DNA of 64,000 nt from Comamonas sp. KCTC 72670 (GTDB lineage: Bacteria > Myxococcota > Myxococcia > Myxococcales > Myxococcaceae): the NCBI GenBank assembly GCA_014656495.1, contig BNCN01000002.1:434001-498000 (forward strand). Direction: 5' to 3'. Both the position numbers and the translations under genes were made by a program. How positions within the stretch are numbered: the first letter of the stretch is position 1; every line of letters starts with the position of its first letter. Below the pieces are notes generated by a model. The model ran no database searches. It was not told where the DNA came from and worked only from the letters and a program-made list of their open reading frames with translations. Shown here piece by piece: positions 1 to 9,894 of the stretch.

Positions 1-1
1 G

Positions 2-1108
2 ACGGAGAACGTGGAGAACATGGACCTGATGTACCGCGAGTTCAACGGCGGGCAGCTCGGCGCGGCCGAGCGCATCCAGACGGTGCAGCGTGTGTATGGC
101 GTGTCCGTGGCTTTCGGGCCGGATGGCCAGCCCGTGGTGACGTACCTCGGCGGTGACCGGGAAGAGCCCTCGTCGTTCTGGTTCCAGAGCGACCTGGCGG
201 TGTCCTATCGCAGCGCCTCCGGCGCGTGGACGGAGCGCATCGTTGTGAGGCGCTCCAATGAGGCACAGCCCGTCAACCCCGTCACGGACGTGGGGTTCCT
301 CGTCGGGCTCAATCCCGCCATCGTGTTCAACGGAAGCGAGGCCATCGTCGCCTATCGGGATGGGCAGAACGGGCAGTTCGCGCGACAAGACTTCCAGTCC
401 AGTGACCTGGAGATTGCCAGCGGAGGTCCCACGAACTGGCAGCGCCGGGTGGCGGTGTCCTCCGGCGATACCAAGCTGGGTTATGGTGGGCACATCGACA
501 TGGTGATGGCGGGCTCTCAGCCGGCTCTCGTTCACGACAAGGCGCCAGAGGCCGCGCACGACACCGGCACGGATGTGCACTTCCAGCGGCGCAATGCGGA
601 CGGGCTCACGTGGTCGCCAGTGATGCGCGTGCAGGCGGTTCCCAATACGCAGCTCGGTGCCTCGCTGGCGTATGACTCGACCGAGGGGTTTGGCATCGCG
701 GTGCTGAACCGGAACACGAACACGCTGACGTACACGGAATGTGCTGATGCCTCCGCGACGTCCTGCACGTCCGAGCGGGATTGGTCCATGCCGGACCCTG
801 TCTTCAGCAACGGCACGGGCGGCTGGTATCCGTCGCTGGCCTTCGACCCTGTCCACCACGAGCCGTCCATCGCCTTCTACATCTGCGCGCTGGAGCCCGG
901 CCGCAACGATACGAACTGCAACACGGTTGATGACGCGCTCGTCATCTCCACGCGCATCGCGGGCAACTGGCGGGAGACGGTGGTGGACGAGGGCGGCGGC
1001 TGGTCACCGAAGCTGGCGTACCTGTCCAATGGCAAGCGCGTCGTCCTGTACCGGGCTCCGGTGGTGGCGCCGGACAAGGGCGTGTTGAAGCTCGCGGTGG
1101 AGCGATGA
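2..1108 (+). CDS. Secreted beta-propeller-like protein, 5' end missing
   Basis: Only the 3' part is present: the reading frame is open to the first bases of the window, so the true start and any signal peptide lie upstream. The visible ~368 residues contain repeated segments of the type 'VxxxAFGPDGQPVVTYL', 'LNPAIVFNGSEAIVAYRDG' and 'PSLAFDPVHHEPSIAFY' spaced about 60-80 residues apart, which is how blades of a sialidase/BNR-like propeller look. Cysteines occur late (TECADASATSC, ICALE, NCN), consistent with disulfides in an exported protein. No catalytic motif was recognised, so no function is assigned. The stop overlaps the start of the next gene (ATGA), so the two are co-translated. It could be any extracellular repeat protein; the propeller call is an inference from repeat spacing. 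Confidence 0.75.
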   Translation, partial: TENVENMDLMYREFNGGQLGAAERIQTVQRVYGVSVAFGPDGQPVVTYLGGDREEPSSFWFQSDLAVSYRSASGAWTERIVVRRSNEAQPVNPVTDVGFLVGLNPAIVFNGSEAIVAYRDGQNGQFARQDFQSSDLEIASGGPTNWQRRVAVSSGDTKLGYGGHIDMVMAGSQPALVHDKAPEAAHDTGTDVHFQRRNADGLTWSPVMRVQAVPNTQLGASLAYDSTEGFGIAVLNRNTNTLTYTECADASATSCTSERDWSMPDPVFSNGTGGWYPSLAFDPVHHEPSIAFYICALEPGRNDTNCNTVDDALVISTRIAGNWRETVVDEGGGWSPKLAYLSNGKRVVLYRAPVVAPDKGVLKLAVER

Positions 1109-1680
1109 ACCGCGCGTTCCGGACGCTCGCCGCCGTGGGAGTGGCGGCCTGCGTCTCCGGTGCGGGGCTGGCCGCGTGCGGGCTCGCGGACAACACGCTG
1201 GCGGGGAGTGTGTCCGAGCTGTTCCCGCTGGACGTGTCCCGCGTGGAGGCGCTGCGCAACGCGGAGGCGTTCCAGGTCAGCTACTACCGGAACAACGATT
1301 TGGACGTGGACCTGGTCGTCCGCCTCACCGTGTCCACCGAGGGCCTGGAGTTGCGTCCTGGCGCGAAGGTGGACCTCGCGGGCACCACGCCCTCGGGGCA
1401 GGCCCGGGCCACCGTGGTGCACCTCGGCGCGGGTGAGCCCGCGCGCGTCTTCGCGCCGGTGCAGAAGGGGGACCTGCAGCTGGAGTCTGGAGGCAACCCG
1501 GGCGAGCCCACGCGCGGGAACTTCTCCATGTCCTTCGTCCGGGGTGACGGCTACGGCGCCGGCCGCAACCTGGAGGGCGCCTTCTCCATCGTCACGCAGG
1601 ACGCGAGCTTCGGGCCCGAGCCGGGCCAACTGCTCGACGGGGGCGTTCCTCCCCCCGACGCGGGCACGCCTCCGGACTAG
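1105..1680 (+). CDS. Putative lipoprotein
   Basis: 191 residues. The N-terminus (MNRAFRTLAAVGVAACVSG, then LAAC-G) is a lipoprotein signal with a lipobox ending at Cys-25, so the mature protein should be membrane anchored. The body is a single soluble domain rich in Val/Leu/Glu with a proline/aspartate-rich tail (DGGVPPPDAGTPPD) typical of myxobacterial surface lipoproteins. No known domain recognised. The ATG overlaps the stop of the preceding propeller gene by 4 bp, so they probably work together at the cell surface. The start is fixed by this overlap and by the signal peptide. Confidence 0.8.
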   Translation: MNRAFRTLAAVGVAACVSGAGLAACGLADNTLAGSVSELFPLDVSRVEALRNAEAFQVSYYRNNDLDVDLVVRLTVSTEGLELRPGAKVDLAGTTPSGQARATVVHLGAGEPARVFAPVQKGDLQLESGGNPGEPTRGNFSMSFVRGDGYGAGRNLEGAFSIVTQDASFGPEPGQLLDGGVPPPDAGTPPD

Positions 1681-1710
1681 CGGAGGGCGCCGGGCGCGCC
1701 GGGCGGGTCG

Positions 1711-1766
1711 CTGTTCGGAAATGTCGGGGGTTTCGTGTCGCTCAATGTCCCGACATTTCCGAACAG
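1711..1766. repeat. Perfect 18-bp inverted repeat, 20-nt loop
   Basis: The arm at 1711-1728 (CTGTTCGGAAATGTCGGG) is matched exactly by its reverse complement at 1749-1766. It lies between two convergent genes, so a bidirectional terminator is the simplest reading. However, the stem is longer and more AT-containing than the other terminators in this window, the loop is long, and there is no U-tract. It could instead be a dispersed palindromic element. Confidence 0.7.
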
Positions 1767-1782
1767 GTGGCGGCCGCGGTGA

Positions 1783-2427
1783 CTACCGGGCCACGCAGGT
1801 GTTGCTCGCGAGCCCCTGGGCCACGGAGGCCTGGGCCACGGTGTGCTGGGCGAGGGCCTGCGCGCCGCCCTCTTCGTAAACGCGGCGGGCCACGGCCAGC
1901 GCGTCACGGGCGTGGACCGTCAGGGTGGTGCCGGTGGCGTCGGTGATGGCCACGTCGCCGTCCACGGCCTCCTGGGCCTGGAGGAGCAGCGCGCCCGCGT
2001 CGTCCCGGACGACCATGCCGTCCTCGAGCGGCTCGAAGTAGCGGACCATCGTCTCGTGGCCCTCGCGCGCCAGCTCCATGCGCATGACGCCGCTCTCCAC
2101 GTCGCGCGACAGGCGCAGCGTGTCGGTGGGGCTCAGCTTGACGATGCGGGTGTTGCCGTCGCCGCCGTCCGCGCTGGCGACCGGGTTGCTGCCCGTCCAG
2201 AACTCGATGCTGTTGACGACGATGGCGTCGATGAACACGCCCAGGCCGTAGACGGGGATGATGCTCAGCACGAGGAACATCAGCCACTGCACGAACTTGT
2301 TGCCGGAGATGTTCTTGTTGAAGTTCCAGATCTTCTGCGTGAGCTTGAACTGGCCGAAGCAGCCAGTGGCGTGCATGGACATGAAACCGGCGAACAGGAT
2401 GGCGAGCCAGGGAGACGGACGCTTCAT
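1783..2427 (-). CDS. DUF3332-type lipoprotein/membrane protein
   Basis: 214 residues. The N-terminal segment (SPWLAILFAGFMSMHATGCFG) is a lipobox-type signal ending at Cys-23, followed by the conserved 'LTQKIWNFNKNISGNKFVQWLMFL' region, a second hydrophobic helix at about 49-69 and 'IDAIVVNSIEFWTGSNPV' (about 67-84). This N-terminal pattern is the hallmark of the DUF3332 family, whose function is unknown. The C-terminal ~110 residues are soluble and alternate beta-like stretches. AGGAG stands 9 bases before the ATG, supporting the start. The gene is monocistronic and convergent with the lipoprotein gene on the left. Confidence 0.85.
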   Translation of the reverse strand: MKRPSPWLAILFAGFMSMHATGCFGQFKLTQKIWNFNKNISGNKFVQWLMFLVLSIIPVYGLGVFIDAIVVNSIEFWTGSNPVASADGGDGNTRIVKLSPTDTLRLSRDVESGVMRMELAREGHETMVRYFEPLEDGMVVRDDAGALLLQAQEAVDGDVAITDATGTTLTVHARDALAVARRVYEEGGAQALAQHTVAQASVAQGLASNTCVAR

Positions 2428-2564
2428 TCTTGGCGACTCCTAGAGGGGGGAGGCTTGACTCCGTGTGCGCCGCGAACATGCCACGGCCCGCACCTCTGTC
2501 ACGAGCCGCTTCCGCACACCGTCCGCTGTTGGCCAGTCGGGCCCGGCCGAGTGTTGCGGGCGCC

Positions 2565-3983
<1,419 letters not shown>

Positions 3984-4179
3984 GGGACGATGCCCGCCCA
4001 GCGGCCAGCCGTGCGCGGGCGGGGCCCAGGGCCGGTCCGGGATGACTCCAGGCCGCCTCGTGGGCCGCCGGGGCCGAGCCGCAGCTCGCCTGGAAAGGCA
4101 TCGGAGCGCTGGATGCGCGCTATCGGCGGACCGTGTGTTGGCTTAGGACCCGGGGCACCATGGTTGGAGGCATCGCGCG

Positions 4180-4785
4180 ATGGTGAAAGTGAGTACCCCC
4201 AGGCCGACCGCGCCGGAAGGCCGTGGGGCCTCTCTGGTGGCCGCCTTGCAACGCGATTTGTCGGGCACGCTCCGGATAGGGACGGTCTTCGGTGTGCTGG
4301 GACTGGTGGCGGTCATCGCGGGCTGGACGTCCCCGCAGGAGCTGGTGGACGCCGGACGTCGTGAGTTGTCGCAGCGCGTGTTGCTCGTCCTCTTCGGGGT
4401 CGCCGGCATCCTCGGTGGGGTGCTGTGCCATTGGCTCGCCCCACGAGACATTCGCAAGCTCATCGAAAGTGTGGAGTCGGACGAGCGGACTCCGATGCTG
4501 ATGTCGGTGGAGCGCAAGAGCTACGGGAGCGGCACGGACGAAATCATCCACGTCGTGGCCACGCTGTACAGCCCGCGCTCGCATCGGATTGAGCTGCGAG
4601 ACATCCGTCTGCGGAGTGGGAGCGGGCTCTTTGCGTATCCCCACGAAGAAGGCGTCTCCAAGGTTCCGGTAGAGGTCTATGGCCGGCCCGGGAGAGGGCC
4701 CGTGGTCATCGACGCGGGTTGGGGATTCCTGCTCCCCGCCCGCAGGACCCATCCTGGGTTCACGTCCGCGCGCGAGGCGAAATGA
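4180..4785 (+). CDS. Two-TM membrane protein, unknown function
   Basis: 201 residues. A short cytoplasmic N-terminus is followed by two hydrophobic helices at about 35-52 (IGTVFGVLGLVAVIAGW) and 66-88 (QRVLLVLFGVAGILGGVLCHWLA), then a ~110-residue soluble domain with alternating charged beta-like segments (ERKSYGSGTDEIIHVVATLY). No catalytic motif seen. It stands alone between the FHA activator (divergent) and a convergent lipoprotein gene. Start chosen at the ATG giving the complete two-helix protein. Confidence 0.75.
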   Translation: MVKVSTPRPTAPEGRGASLVAALQRDLSGTLRIGTVFGVLGLVAVIAGWTSPQELVDAGRRELSQRVLLVLFGVAGILGGVLCHWLAPRDIRKLIESVESDERTPMLMSVERKSYGSGTDEIIHVVATLYSPRSHRIELRDIRLRSGSGLFAYPHEEGVSKVPVEVYGRPGRGPVVIDAGWGFLLPARRTHPGFTSAREAK

Positions 4786-4788
4786 CGA

Positions 4789-4818
4789 CGGCCGGGCTCC
4801 CGTGAAGGAGCCCGGCCG
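4789..4818. terminator. Bidirectional intrinsic terminator
   Basis: A perfect 12-bp stem (CGGCCGGGCTCC / GGAGCCCGGCCG) with a 6-nt loop CGTGAA lies 4 bases after the stop of the plus-strand gene and 30 bases after the stop of the minus-strand gene. No U-tract, as is common in GC-rich genomes. Confidence 0.75.
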
Positions 4819-4848
4819 CCGCCCGTGTGTTGCCGTGCGAGGTTCCGC

Positions 4849-6513
4849 TCAGTCCCCGGAGTAGATGCCCAGGGTGCCCGGCATCACCGTGCCGTCGCTC
4901 AGCGTGGAGCCCTGGAAGGCGACCAGCATGCGGCGGCGCGGGCCGGAGCGGTCCACCTGGATATCCGGCACGCGCATGGAGGACAGCTCGCGGCCAAGGA
5001 CGGAGACCCCGTAGTGGGCGACCGAGCCGCCCTGGACGCGGGAGAGTCCGCCGCCCCAGCTGTGCCCGGCCCAGATGCTGCCGTTGACCGGGTCCGCGGC
5101 CACGCTCGCCACGTGCGGCGCGGCCAGCTCGTTCTTCAGCGTGCGCACCACCTGACCGCTGTCGTTGAGCTCGGCGATGCCGTGGGCGAAGGAGCCCACC
5201 CAGGCCGAGGAGCCCACGACGGCGATGCCGGAGACCAGGTCATCCGTGCGCTGCTCGGGGCGCGAGTAGCGCTCCTCGCCCACGGCGTCACGCCAGATGT
5301 CGATGCGGTTCCACGCGTAGGCGGGCTGCTCCGTGCGCTTCTGCCCCTCCCAGAAGTTCCGGCCGACGGTGCCGTAGAAGTAGCGCGTGGTGCGGTTGGC
5401 GCCGCCGACCCAGACGTCTCCGTCCGGGCGGACGCCCAGGCCGTAGTACGCGTCCGTGAGCAGCGCGGTCTGCACGCTCCACCGGCTCCGGTCCTCGCCG
5501 TACTGGGCCCGGTCCGCCGTGGGGTTCGAGTAGATGTACGCGTTGACGCCGGGGTGGGAGTGCTCCTCCACGCCCGAGCACGCCAGCTGGCCGTTGCAGG
5601 TGGGGTTGCCGGGGTGGTCCGCGCGGCCGCGCGCGAGCCCGTGGTTGGCGCCGAACCAGACGCTGTTGGTGTTCGCGTCATAGGCGATGCGCCAGATGTT
5701 GCAGAGCTTCTCGCGGCCCTGGGGCTCATCCCGGACGACGCCGGGGCCCGAGGAGATGTCGTAGTGCACCACGGCCAGCGTCCCGTCCGCGCGCAGTGAC
5801 ACGCGGTCGGCGTCGCCGCTCTTGTAGCGGGCGGGGTCCGGCACCCGGCTGTCCCAGTTGTTCTCGCAGTGGAGCGCGCCGTCGCCCGGCATGCCCTCGT
5901 AGCCGACGAAGACAGTGTCGTCCCACGCGCCAGCCACGGAGATGACCTTGAGGTACTTCTGGCCCGGCGGCTCGCTGCCGTCCGGCATGTAGCCATAGGG
6001 CCGCAGGCCGTCCGCCATGGTGTAGCGCCGGAAGGTGCGCTCGCCCTTCTTCATCAGGAAGAGCCCCTCTTCGCCGCCCGCCACCCAGATGTTGCCGGAG
6101 GCATCCGCGCTCACGCCGTAGAGGAAGCGAGGACCGCCGGCGTCGCGACCGAAGAACTCCCAGCCCGCCGAGGAAGGCGTGGGCAGCGGCACCTCCACGG
6201 GGCCGCCGTCCGGCGTGCCGCCATCATCCGGAGTCCCCCCGTCATCCGGCGTGCCGCCATCGTCCGGCGTGCCACCGTCGTCCGGCGTCCCCGAATCGGG
6301 CTCGGGTTCACCGCCACCATCCGGGATTCCAGGCCCGGCATCCGGCGTACCCGAGTCTGGCGTCCCTGCATCGCCTTCCGGGCCCGTGGGGGATTCCAAG
6401 GGTGGGGTGTCCAGGTCCTCGCCGTCCCCCGTGCCGCTTCCGGAGCCACAGCCCGTCGTCCACACCGCGCCCGCTACGAAGAGCGCGCCCGCCCATCCCC
6501 ATCCGCGCTTCAT
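4849..6513 (-). CDS. Lipoprotein with (TPDDGG)n linker and beta-propeller domain
   Basis: 554 residues from the ATG at 6513, chosen because it yields a clean lipoprotein signal (MKRGWGWAGALFVAGAVWTTGC, lipobox Cys-22). A ~75-residue linker follows, rich in Pro/Asp/Gly/Thr and containing four TPDDGG repeats. The remaining ~450 residues have repeated 'GVSADASGNIWVAGGEEGLF', 'GLGVRPDGDVWVGG' and 'VAADPVNGSIWAG' units, which match two-component-regulator-type (Reg_prop) propeller blades. It is probably a surface-anchored binding or sensor protein; the ligand is unknown. The open frame continues upstream of 6513 but that part overlaps the promoter region and lacks a signal. Confidence 0.8.
   Translation of the reverse strand: MKRGWGWAGALFVAGAVWTTGCGSGSGTGDGEDLDTPPLESPTGPEGDAGTPDSGTPDAGPGIPDGGGEPEPDSGTPDDGGTPDDGGTPDDGGTPDDGGTPDGGPVEVPLPTPSSAGWEFFGRDAGGPRFLYGVSADASGNIWVAGGEEGLFLMKKGERTFRRYTMADGLRPYGYMPDGSEPPGQKYLKVISVAGAWDDTVFVGYEGMPGDGALHCENNWDSRVPDPARYKSGDADRVSLRADGTLAVVHYDISSGPGVVRDEPQGREKLCNIWRIAYDANTNSVWFGANHGLARGRADHPGNPTCNGQLACSGVEEHSHPGVNAYIYSNPTADRAQYGEDRSRWSVQTALLTDAYYGLGVRPDGDVWVGGANRTTRYFYGTVGRNFWEGQKRTEQPAYAWNRIDIWRDAVGEERYSRPEQRTDDLVSGIAVVGSSAWVGSFAHGIAELNDSGQVVRTLKNELAAPHVASVAADPVNGSIWAGHSWGGGLSRVQGGSVAHYGVSVLGRELSSMRVPDIQVDRSGPRRRMLVAFQGSTLSDGTVMPGTLGIYSGD
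6203..6289. repeat. 18-bp tandem repeats encoding TPDDGG linker
   Basis: Four imperfect 18-bp units (6218-6235, 6236-6253, 6254-6271, 6272-6289) preceded by a 15-bp partial unit at 6203. They encode the TPDDGG repeats of the lipoprotein linker. Units differ only at third positions plus one change, so copy number could vary by slippage without changing frame. Confidence 0.85.
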
Positions 6514-6722
6514 CTCGTCACCGTTCCCTGCTGAAAAGCAGACGGGCCCGAAGTGGGCCGTCATGTTCAGCCCCACCCGTTCGCAAGGACGGTGCCAGCA
6601 CGTCCCCGCCTGGACGCGGGGTGTGTGCGTCGTGCGCCGGACAGGGTGTGGGCAATCCGTTTCCCACCGTGCGTACGTGCCTGTCCCGGGCGGGGCGGGA
6701 TTCGTGCTACTTCCTAGTGGGC

Positions 6723-7421
6723 ATGGGTGGTCATGACGCGCGGGGCCGGATGCCACTTTCTCTCGTCGAGCAGGAGCCGGACCTCGTTTTCTACACACGC
6801 CAGGCGGCCGAGCACGGCGGCCCCGTGTTGGTGCTGGGCGCGGCCAATGGCCGGGTGGTGTGGGCCCTGGCCGAGCATGGCTACGCGGCGGTGGGGGTGG
6901 ATCCGTCGGAGGTGATGATCCGCTCCGCCGAGGAGCAGCGCGCCCTGGTGCCCTCGGAGGTCGCCCAGCGCGTCCGCTTCGAGGTGGCGGACCTCCGTTC
7001 GCTGCGCCTGTCCGAGCGCTTCCCCCTGGTGCTCGCGCCCCAGCACGCGCTGGGGTTGATGCCGGGCCGGGAGGACCTGGAGGCCCTGCTCGCCACCGTG
7101 CGCCACCACCTCACGCCGGACGGCTCCTTCGTCTACGACGTGCTCAACACGCCGCGTGAGCCGGTGCTCCCCCGGGACGACGAGGCCCCCAGCGCCGGCC
7201 TGGAGCCACGCCGCCCGCTCTTCTCCCGCCACCTGCGAGAGCGACGGCCGCCTGGAGGCGCCAGCGCCATTCGCCGCTTGAAGCTGCGGCACTTCTCGCC
7301 GGAGGAGCTGGACGCGGCGCTCACGTCCGCGGGGCTCGTGCCCCGCGAGCGTTACGGCCGCTTCGACGGCAAGCCCTTCGACCTGGAGGACTCGCGCCAC
7401 ATCGGCATCGCCGGGCCGTGA
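6723..7421 (+). CDS. Class I SAM-dependent methyltransferase
   Basis: 232 residues from the ATG at 6723 (6750 is an equally possible start, giving MPLSLVEQEPDLVFY). The Rossmann signature is clear: motif I VLVLGAANGRVVWALAEHG (about 33-51), the acidic residue ending strand 2 in AVGVDPSEVMI, motif II/III FEVADLRSL and post-motif LTPDGSFVYDVLNTP. It transfers a methyl group from S-adenosylmethionine to an unknown, probably small, acceptor. The canonical GxGxG is relaxed to GAANG. It stands alone: divergent from the propeller lipoprotein and convergent with the two-component system, so context gives no substrate. Confidence 0.85.
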   Translation: MGGHDARGRMPLSLVEQEPDLVFYTRQAAEHGGPVLVLGAANGRVVWALAEHGYAAVGVDPSEVMIRSAEEQRALVPSEVAQRVRFEVADLRSLRLSERFPLVLAPQHALGLMPGREDLEALLATVRHHLTPDGSFVYDVLNTPREPVLPRDDEAPSAGLEPRRPLFSRHLRERRPPGGASAIRRLKLRHFSPEELDAALTSAGLVPRERYGRFDGKPFDLEDSRHIGIAGP

Positions 7422-7424
7422 GCG

Positions 7425-8123
7425 TCAGCGCTCGAAGCGGTAGCCCAGCCCGCGCACGGTGAGGAAGTGGCGGGGCGCCTCCGGGTCGGGTTCGAACTTG
7501 AGGCGCAGCTGGCGCATGAAGTTGTCCACGGTGCGGGCGCTGCCCTCGTAGTGGTAGCCCCACGCGCCGGACAGCAGCTCCTCGCGGGTGAAGGTGCGGC
7601 CCGGGTGCGCGAGGAAGTGCGCGAGCAGCTTGAACTCCTGCGCGGTGAGCTCCACCGGCGTCCCCGCGCGCGCCACGGTGCGCGCGGCCATGTCCACGCT
7701 CACGTCGCCGAACGTCACCGGCGGCGGCGAGCCCGCGCCCGCGGACGGGTAGCGCCGGCGCAGCACGGCCTTGATGCGGGCCAGCAGCTCCTGGAGGCCG
7801 AAGGGCTTCACGACGTAGTCGTCCGCGCCCAGGTTGAGGCCCAGGATCTTGTCCGTCTCCATGCCCTTGGCGGAGAGCACGACGACGGGCGTGTCCCGGC
7901 CCCGCTGGCGCAGCTCCTTGAGGACCTCGAAGCCGTTGAGCTCGGGCAGCATGACGTCCAGCACGATGAGGTCCGGCGCCTCGTCCAGCGCGCGGGCCAG
8001 GCCGGTGCGGCCGTCCTGGGCCTGGAGGACCTCGTAGCCCTCGAAGCGCAGGTTCATGGACAGGCCGGTGAGGATGGACAGGTCGTCCTCCACGACCAGG
8101 ATGCTCCGCGTCTTGTCGCTCAT
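7425..8123 (-). CDS. PhoB/OmpR-family response regulator
   Basis: 232 residues. Receiver domain at 1-120 with acidic pocket Glu-12/Asp-13, phospho-acceptor Asp-56 (LIVLDVMLP), Ser-85 in VLSAKG and Lys-106 (DDYVVKPF). C-terminal winged helix at about 138-230 ([39 protein letters not shown]). It binds DNA when phosphorylated by the histidine kinase encoded just upstream. The ATG overlaps the kinase stop (4 bp), with GGGGAAGG before it, so the two are translationally coupled. The regulon is not deducible from the neighbours. Confidence 0.97.
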   Translation of the reverse strand: MSDKTRSILVVEDDLSILTGLSMNLRFEGYEVLQAQDGRTGLARALDEAPDLIVLDVMLPELNGFEVLKELRQRGRDTPVVVLSAKGMETDKILGLNLGADDYVVKPFGLQELLARIKAVLRRRYPSAGAGSPPPVTFGDVSVDMAARTVARAGTPVELTAQEFKLLAHFLAHPGRTFTREELLSGAWGYHYEGSARTVDNFMRQLRLKFEPDPEAPRHFLTVRGLGYRFER

Positions 8124-9652
8124 GCCTTCCCCGCCGCAGGGAGGTGGATGGTGAACCGGCTGCCCTTGCCGGGCTCGCTCTGCACGGAGATGCGGCCTCC
8201 GTGGGTTTCGATGATGCGCCGGGCAATGGCCAGCCCCAGCCCACTGCCTTCCGTCTTGCGCGTGAGCAGGTTGTCCACGCGGTAGAAGCGCTCGAAGATG
8301 CGCTTGCGCTCCTTGGCGGCGATGCCCACGCCGTTGTCCTCCACGGACAGGTCCACCCCCTTGCCGGCGGCGCGTGCCAGCAGGGTGATGCGCCGGTTCT
8401 CCGGCCCGCTGTACTTGTAGGCGTTCTGCAGCAGGTTGAGCAGCGCGCCGGCCACCGCGGCCCGGTCCACGTCGACGGCGGGCAGCCCGTCCGACACGTC
8501 CACCGTCAGGTCCACGCCGTCCTCCATCCGCTGCGTGCGGAAGGCCTCCACCGCCGCGCCCACCAGCTCCGGCACCTGCACGACTTCACGCTGGTACACC
8601 TTGCGGCCCCCTTCGATGCGGGCCCAGTCCAGCACGCGCTCGACGAAGATGGACAGCCGCTCCGTCTCGCGCATCAGCAGGTTGAGCACCTCCTGCATCT
8701 GCGCCGGGTCCTTCAGCCGGCCCAGGGCGAGCGTCTCGATGAACATCCGGATGGACGTCAGCGGCGTGCGCAGCTCGTGGCTCACCAGCGACACGAAGTC
8801 CGTCTTCATCCGCGACAGCTGCGCTTCGCGGTAGAGCGCGCGGCCGGTGTAGACGACGCCGAAGGTCAGCGTCAGGTAGAACAGGCCCAGCAGCACGCCG
8901 TACAGCACGCGGTTGCGCGTGGACGCGCGGGCCACCGGGTCCTCGCCGGTGGGCAGCACCACCAGCCGGAAGTCTTGCAGGGGCGAGGAGAGCACCCGCT
9001 CCGCCAGTCCCGTGGGCCCCAGGGCGCTCGCGCGGGCCTGGGCGACCTCGGACACCAGCCGGCCCATCAGCCCACCTTCGGAGACATCCCGGGGCACGGG
9101 CAGCAGCGCGAAGCGCACGGGCTCGCTGCTGACGGCCCGAGGGTCCACGCGCTCGGCGAGCTGCGCCTCCAGGGCCTGCACCGACAGCCGGACGCCGTAC
9201 ACCACGCCGCCCCGCCGCTCGGCGGCCACCATCACCGCGCGCCCTCCGGCCGTGAGGGAGAAGACGGTGGGCTCGGTGGGCAGGCCGCCCGCTTCTGGCA
9301 GCACAGTGGTGAGGGCCTCGTTCAGCTGGGCGTCCTGCGTGCGAATCTGCCCGTCCGCCATCTGGAAGGCGCCTCCCGGTTCGGAGACACGCGCGCCGTC
9401 GGGCAGCACGAACTGGAGCTGCCCATCCAGTTCCTCCAGGCTCGCCGACGCGAGGATGCGCGGCAGCTCCTCCGAGAGCGACTCGAGCGTGCCGCGCCAC
9501 GCCGCCTCCAGCCGTTTCTCCACGGCCGCGCGCTCGTTGATGATGGCCACCACGCCGAAGCCGGACAGGCCCGCGGATGGCAGGACCACCAGGAGGATGA
9601 GGAGGGCGAACGTGCGCCGGAAGTTGAGGAAGCGTGGGGGTGTGCGGGACAC
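8120..9652 (-). CDS. Membrane sensor histidine kinase
   Basis: 510 residues, GTG start preceded by AAGGAG at 8 bases. Two membrane helices (about 14-36 and 249-271) flank a ~210-residue periplasmic sensor with no recognised fold. The cytoplasmic part has the H-box [13 protein letters not shown] with phospho-accepting His-292, N-box [11 protein letters not shown]1 DNGVGI, F-box RFYRVD and G2 [12 protein letters not shown], so it is a complete HisKA/HATPase kinase. No HAMP domain is evident; helix 2 leads almost directly into the H-box. It phosphorylates the PhoB-type regulator encoded downstream with a 4-bp overlap. The signal is unknown. Confidence 0.96.
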   Translation of the reverse strand: MSRTPPRFLNFRRTFALLILLVVLPSAGLSGFGVVAIINERAAVEKRLEAAWRGTLESLSEELPRILASASLEELDGQLQFVLPDGARVSEPGGAFQMADGQIRTQDAQLNEALTTVLPEAGGLPTEPTVFSLTAGGRAVMVAAERRGGVVYGVRLSVQALEAQLAERVDPRAVSSEPVRFALLPVPRDVSEGGLMGRLVSEVAQARASALGPTGLAERVLSSPLQDFRLVVLPTGEDPVARASTRNRVLYGVLLGLFYLTLTFGVVYTGRALYREAQLSRMKTDFVSLVSHELRTPLTSIRMFIETLALGRLKDPAQMQEVLNLLMRETERLSIFVERVLDWARIEGGRKVYQREVVQVPELVGAAVEAFRTQRMEDGVDLTVDVSDGLPAVDVDRAAVAGALLNLLQNAYKYSGPENRRITLLARAAGKGVDLSVEDNGVGIAAKERKRIFERFYRVDNLLTRKTEGSGLGLAIARRIIETHGGRISVQSEPGKGSRFTIHLPAAGKA

Positions 9653-9894
9653 GGCGCTTCTCCTTTACTCCCACCCGGCGCCACACGCTCGTGGCGTTTC
9701 ATCCCGGGGGCTGACGCGCAGTGTCCACCACCCACCCCCGGTGTGCGGACGGCATCGACTTCGGGAGCGTTCTGGTGCAAGCATGGGCGGTCGCGGGGCA
9801 GGCGTGCGACGTGGGCCGGCCGCCTTCTTCTCCGCTTGGGACGCAGCCGCCAGGAGCCCGTCGGGGCGGGGGCCGCGAGGAAGGAATCCCCACC

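Noticed and set aside
6402-6722. Upstream extension of the methyltransferase frame
   Set aside because: It runs antisense through the lipoprotein start and promoter region, adds ~107 unlikely residues, and the SAM fold is complete from 6723.
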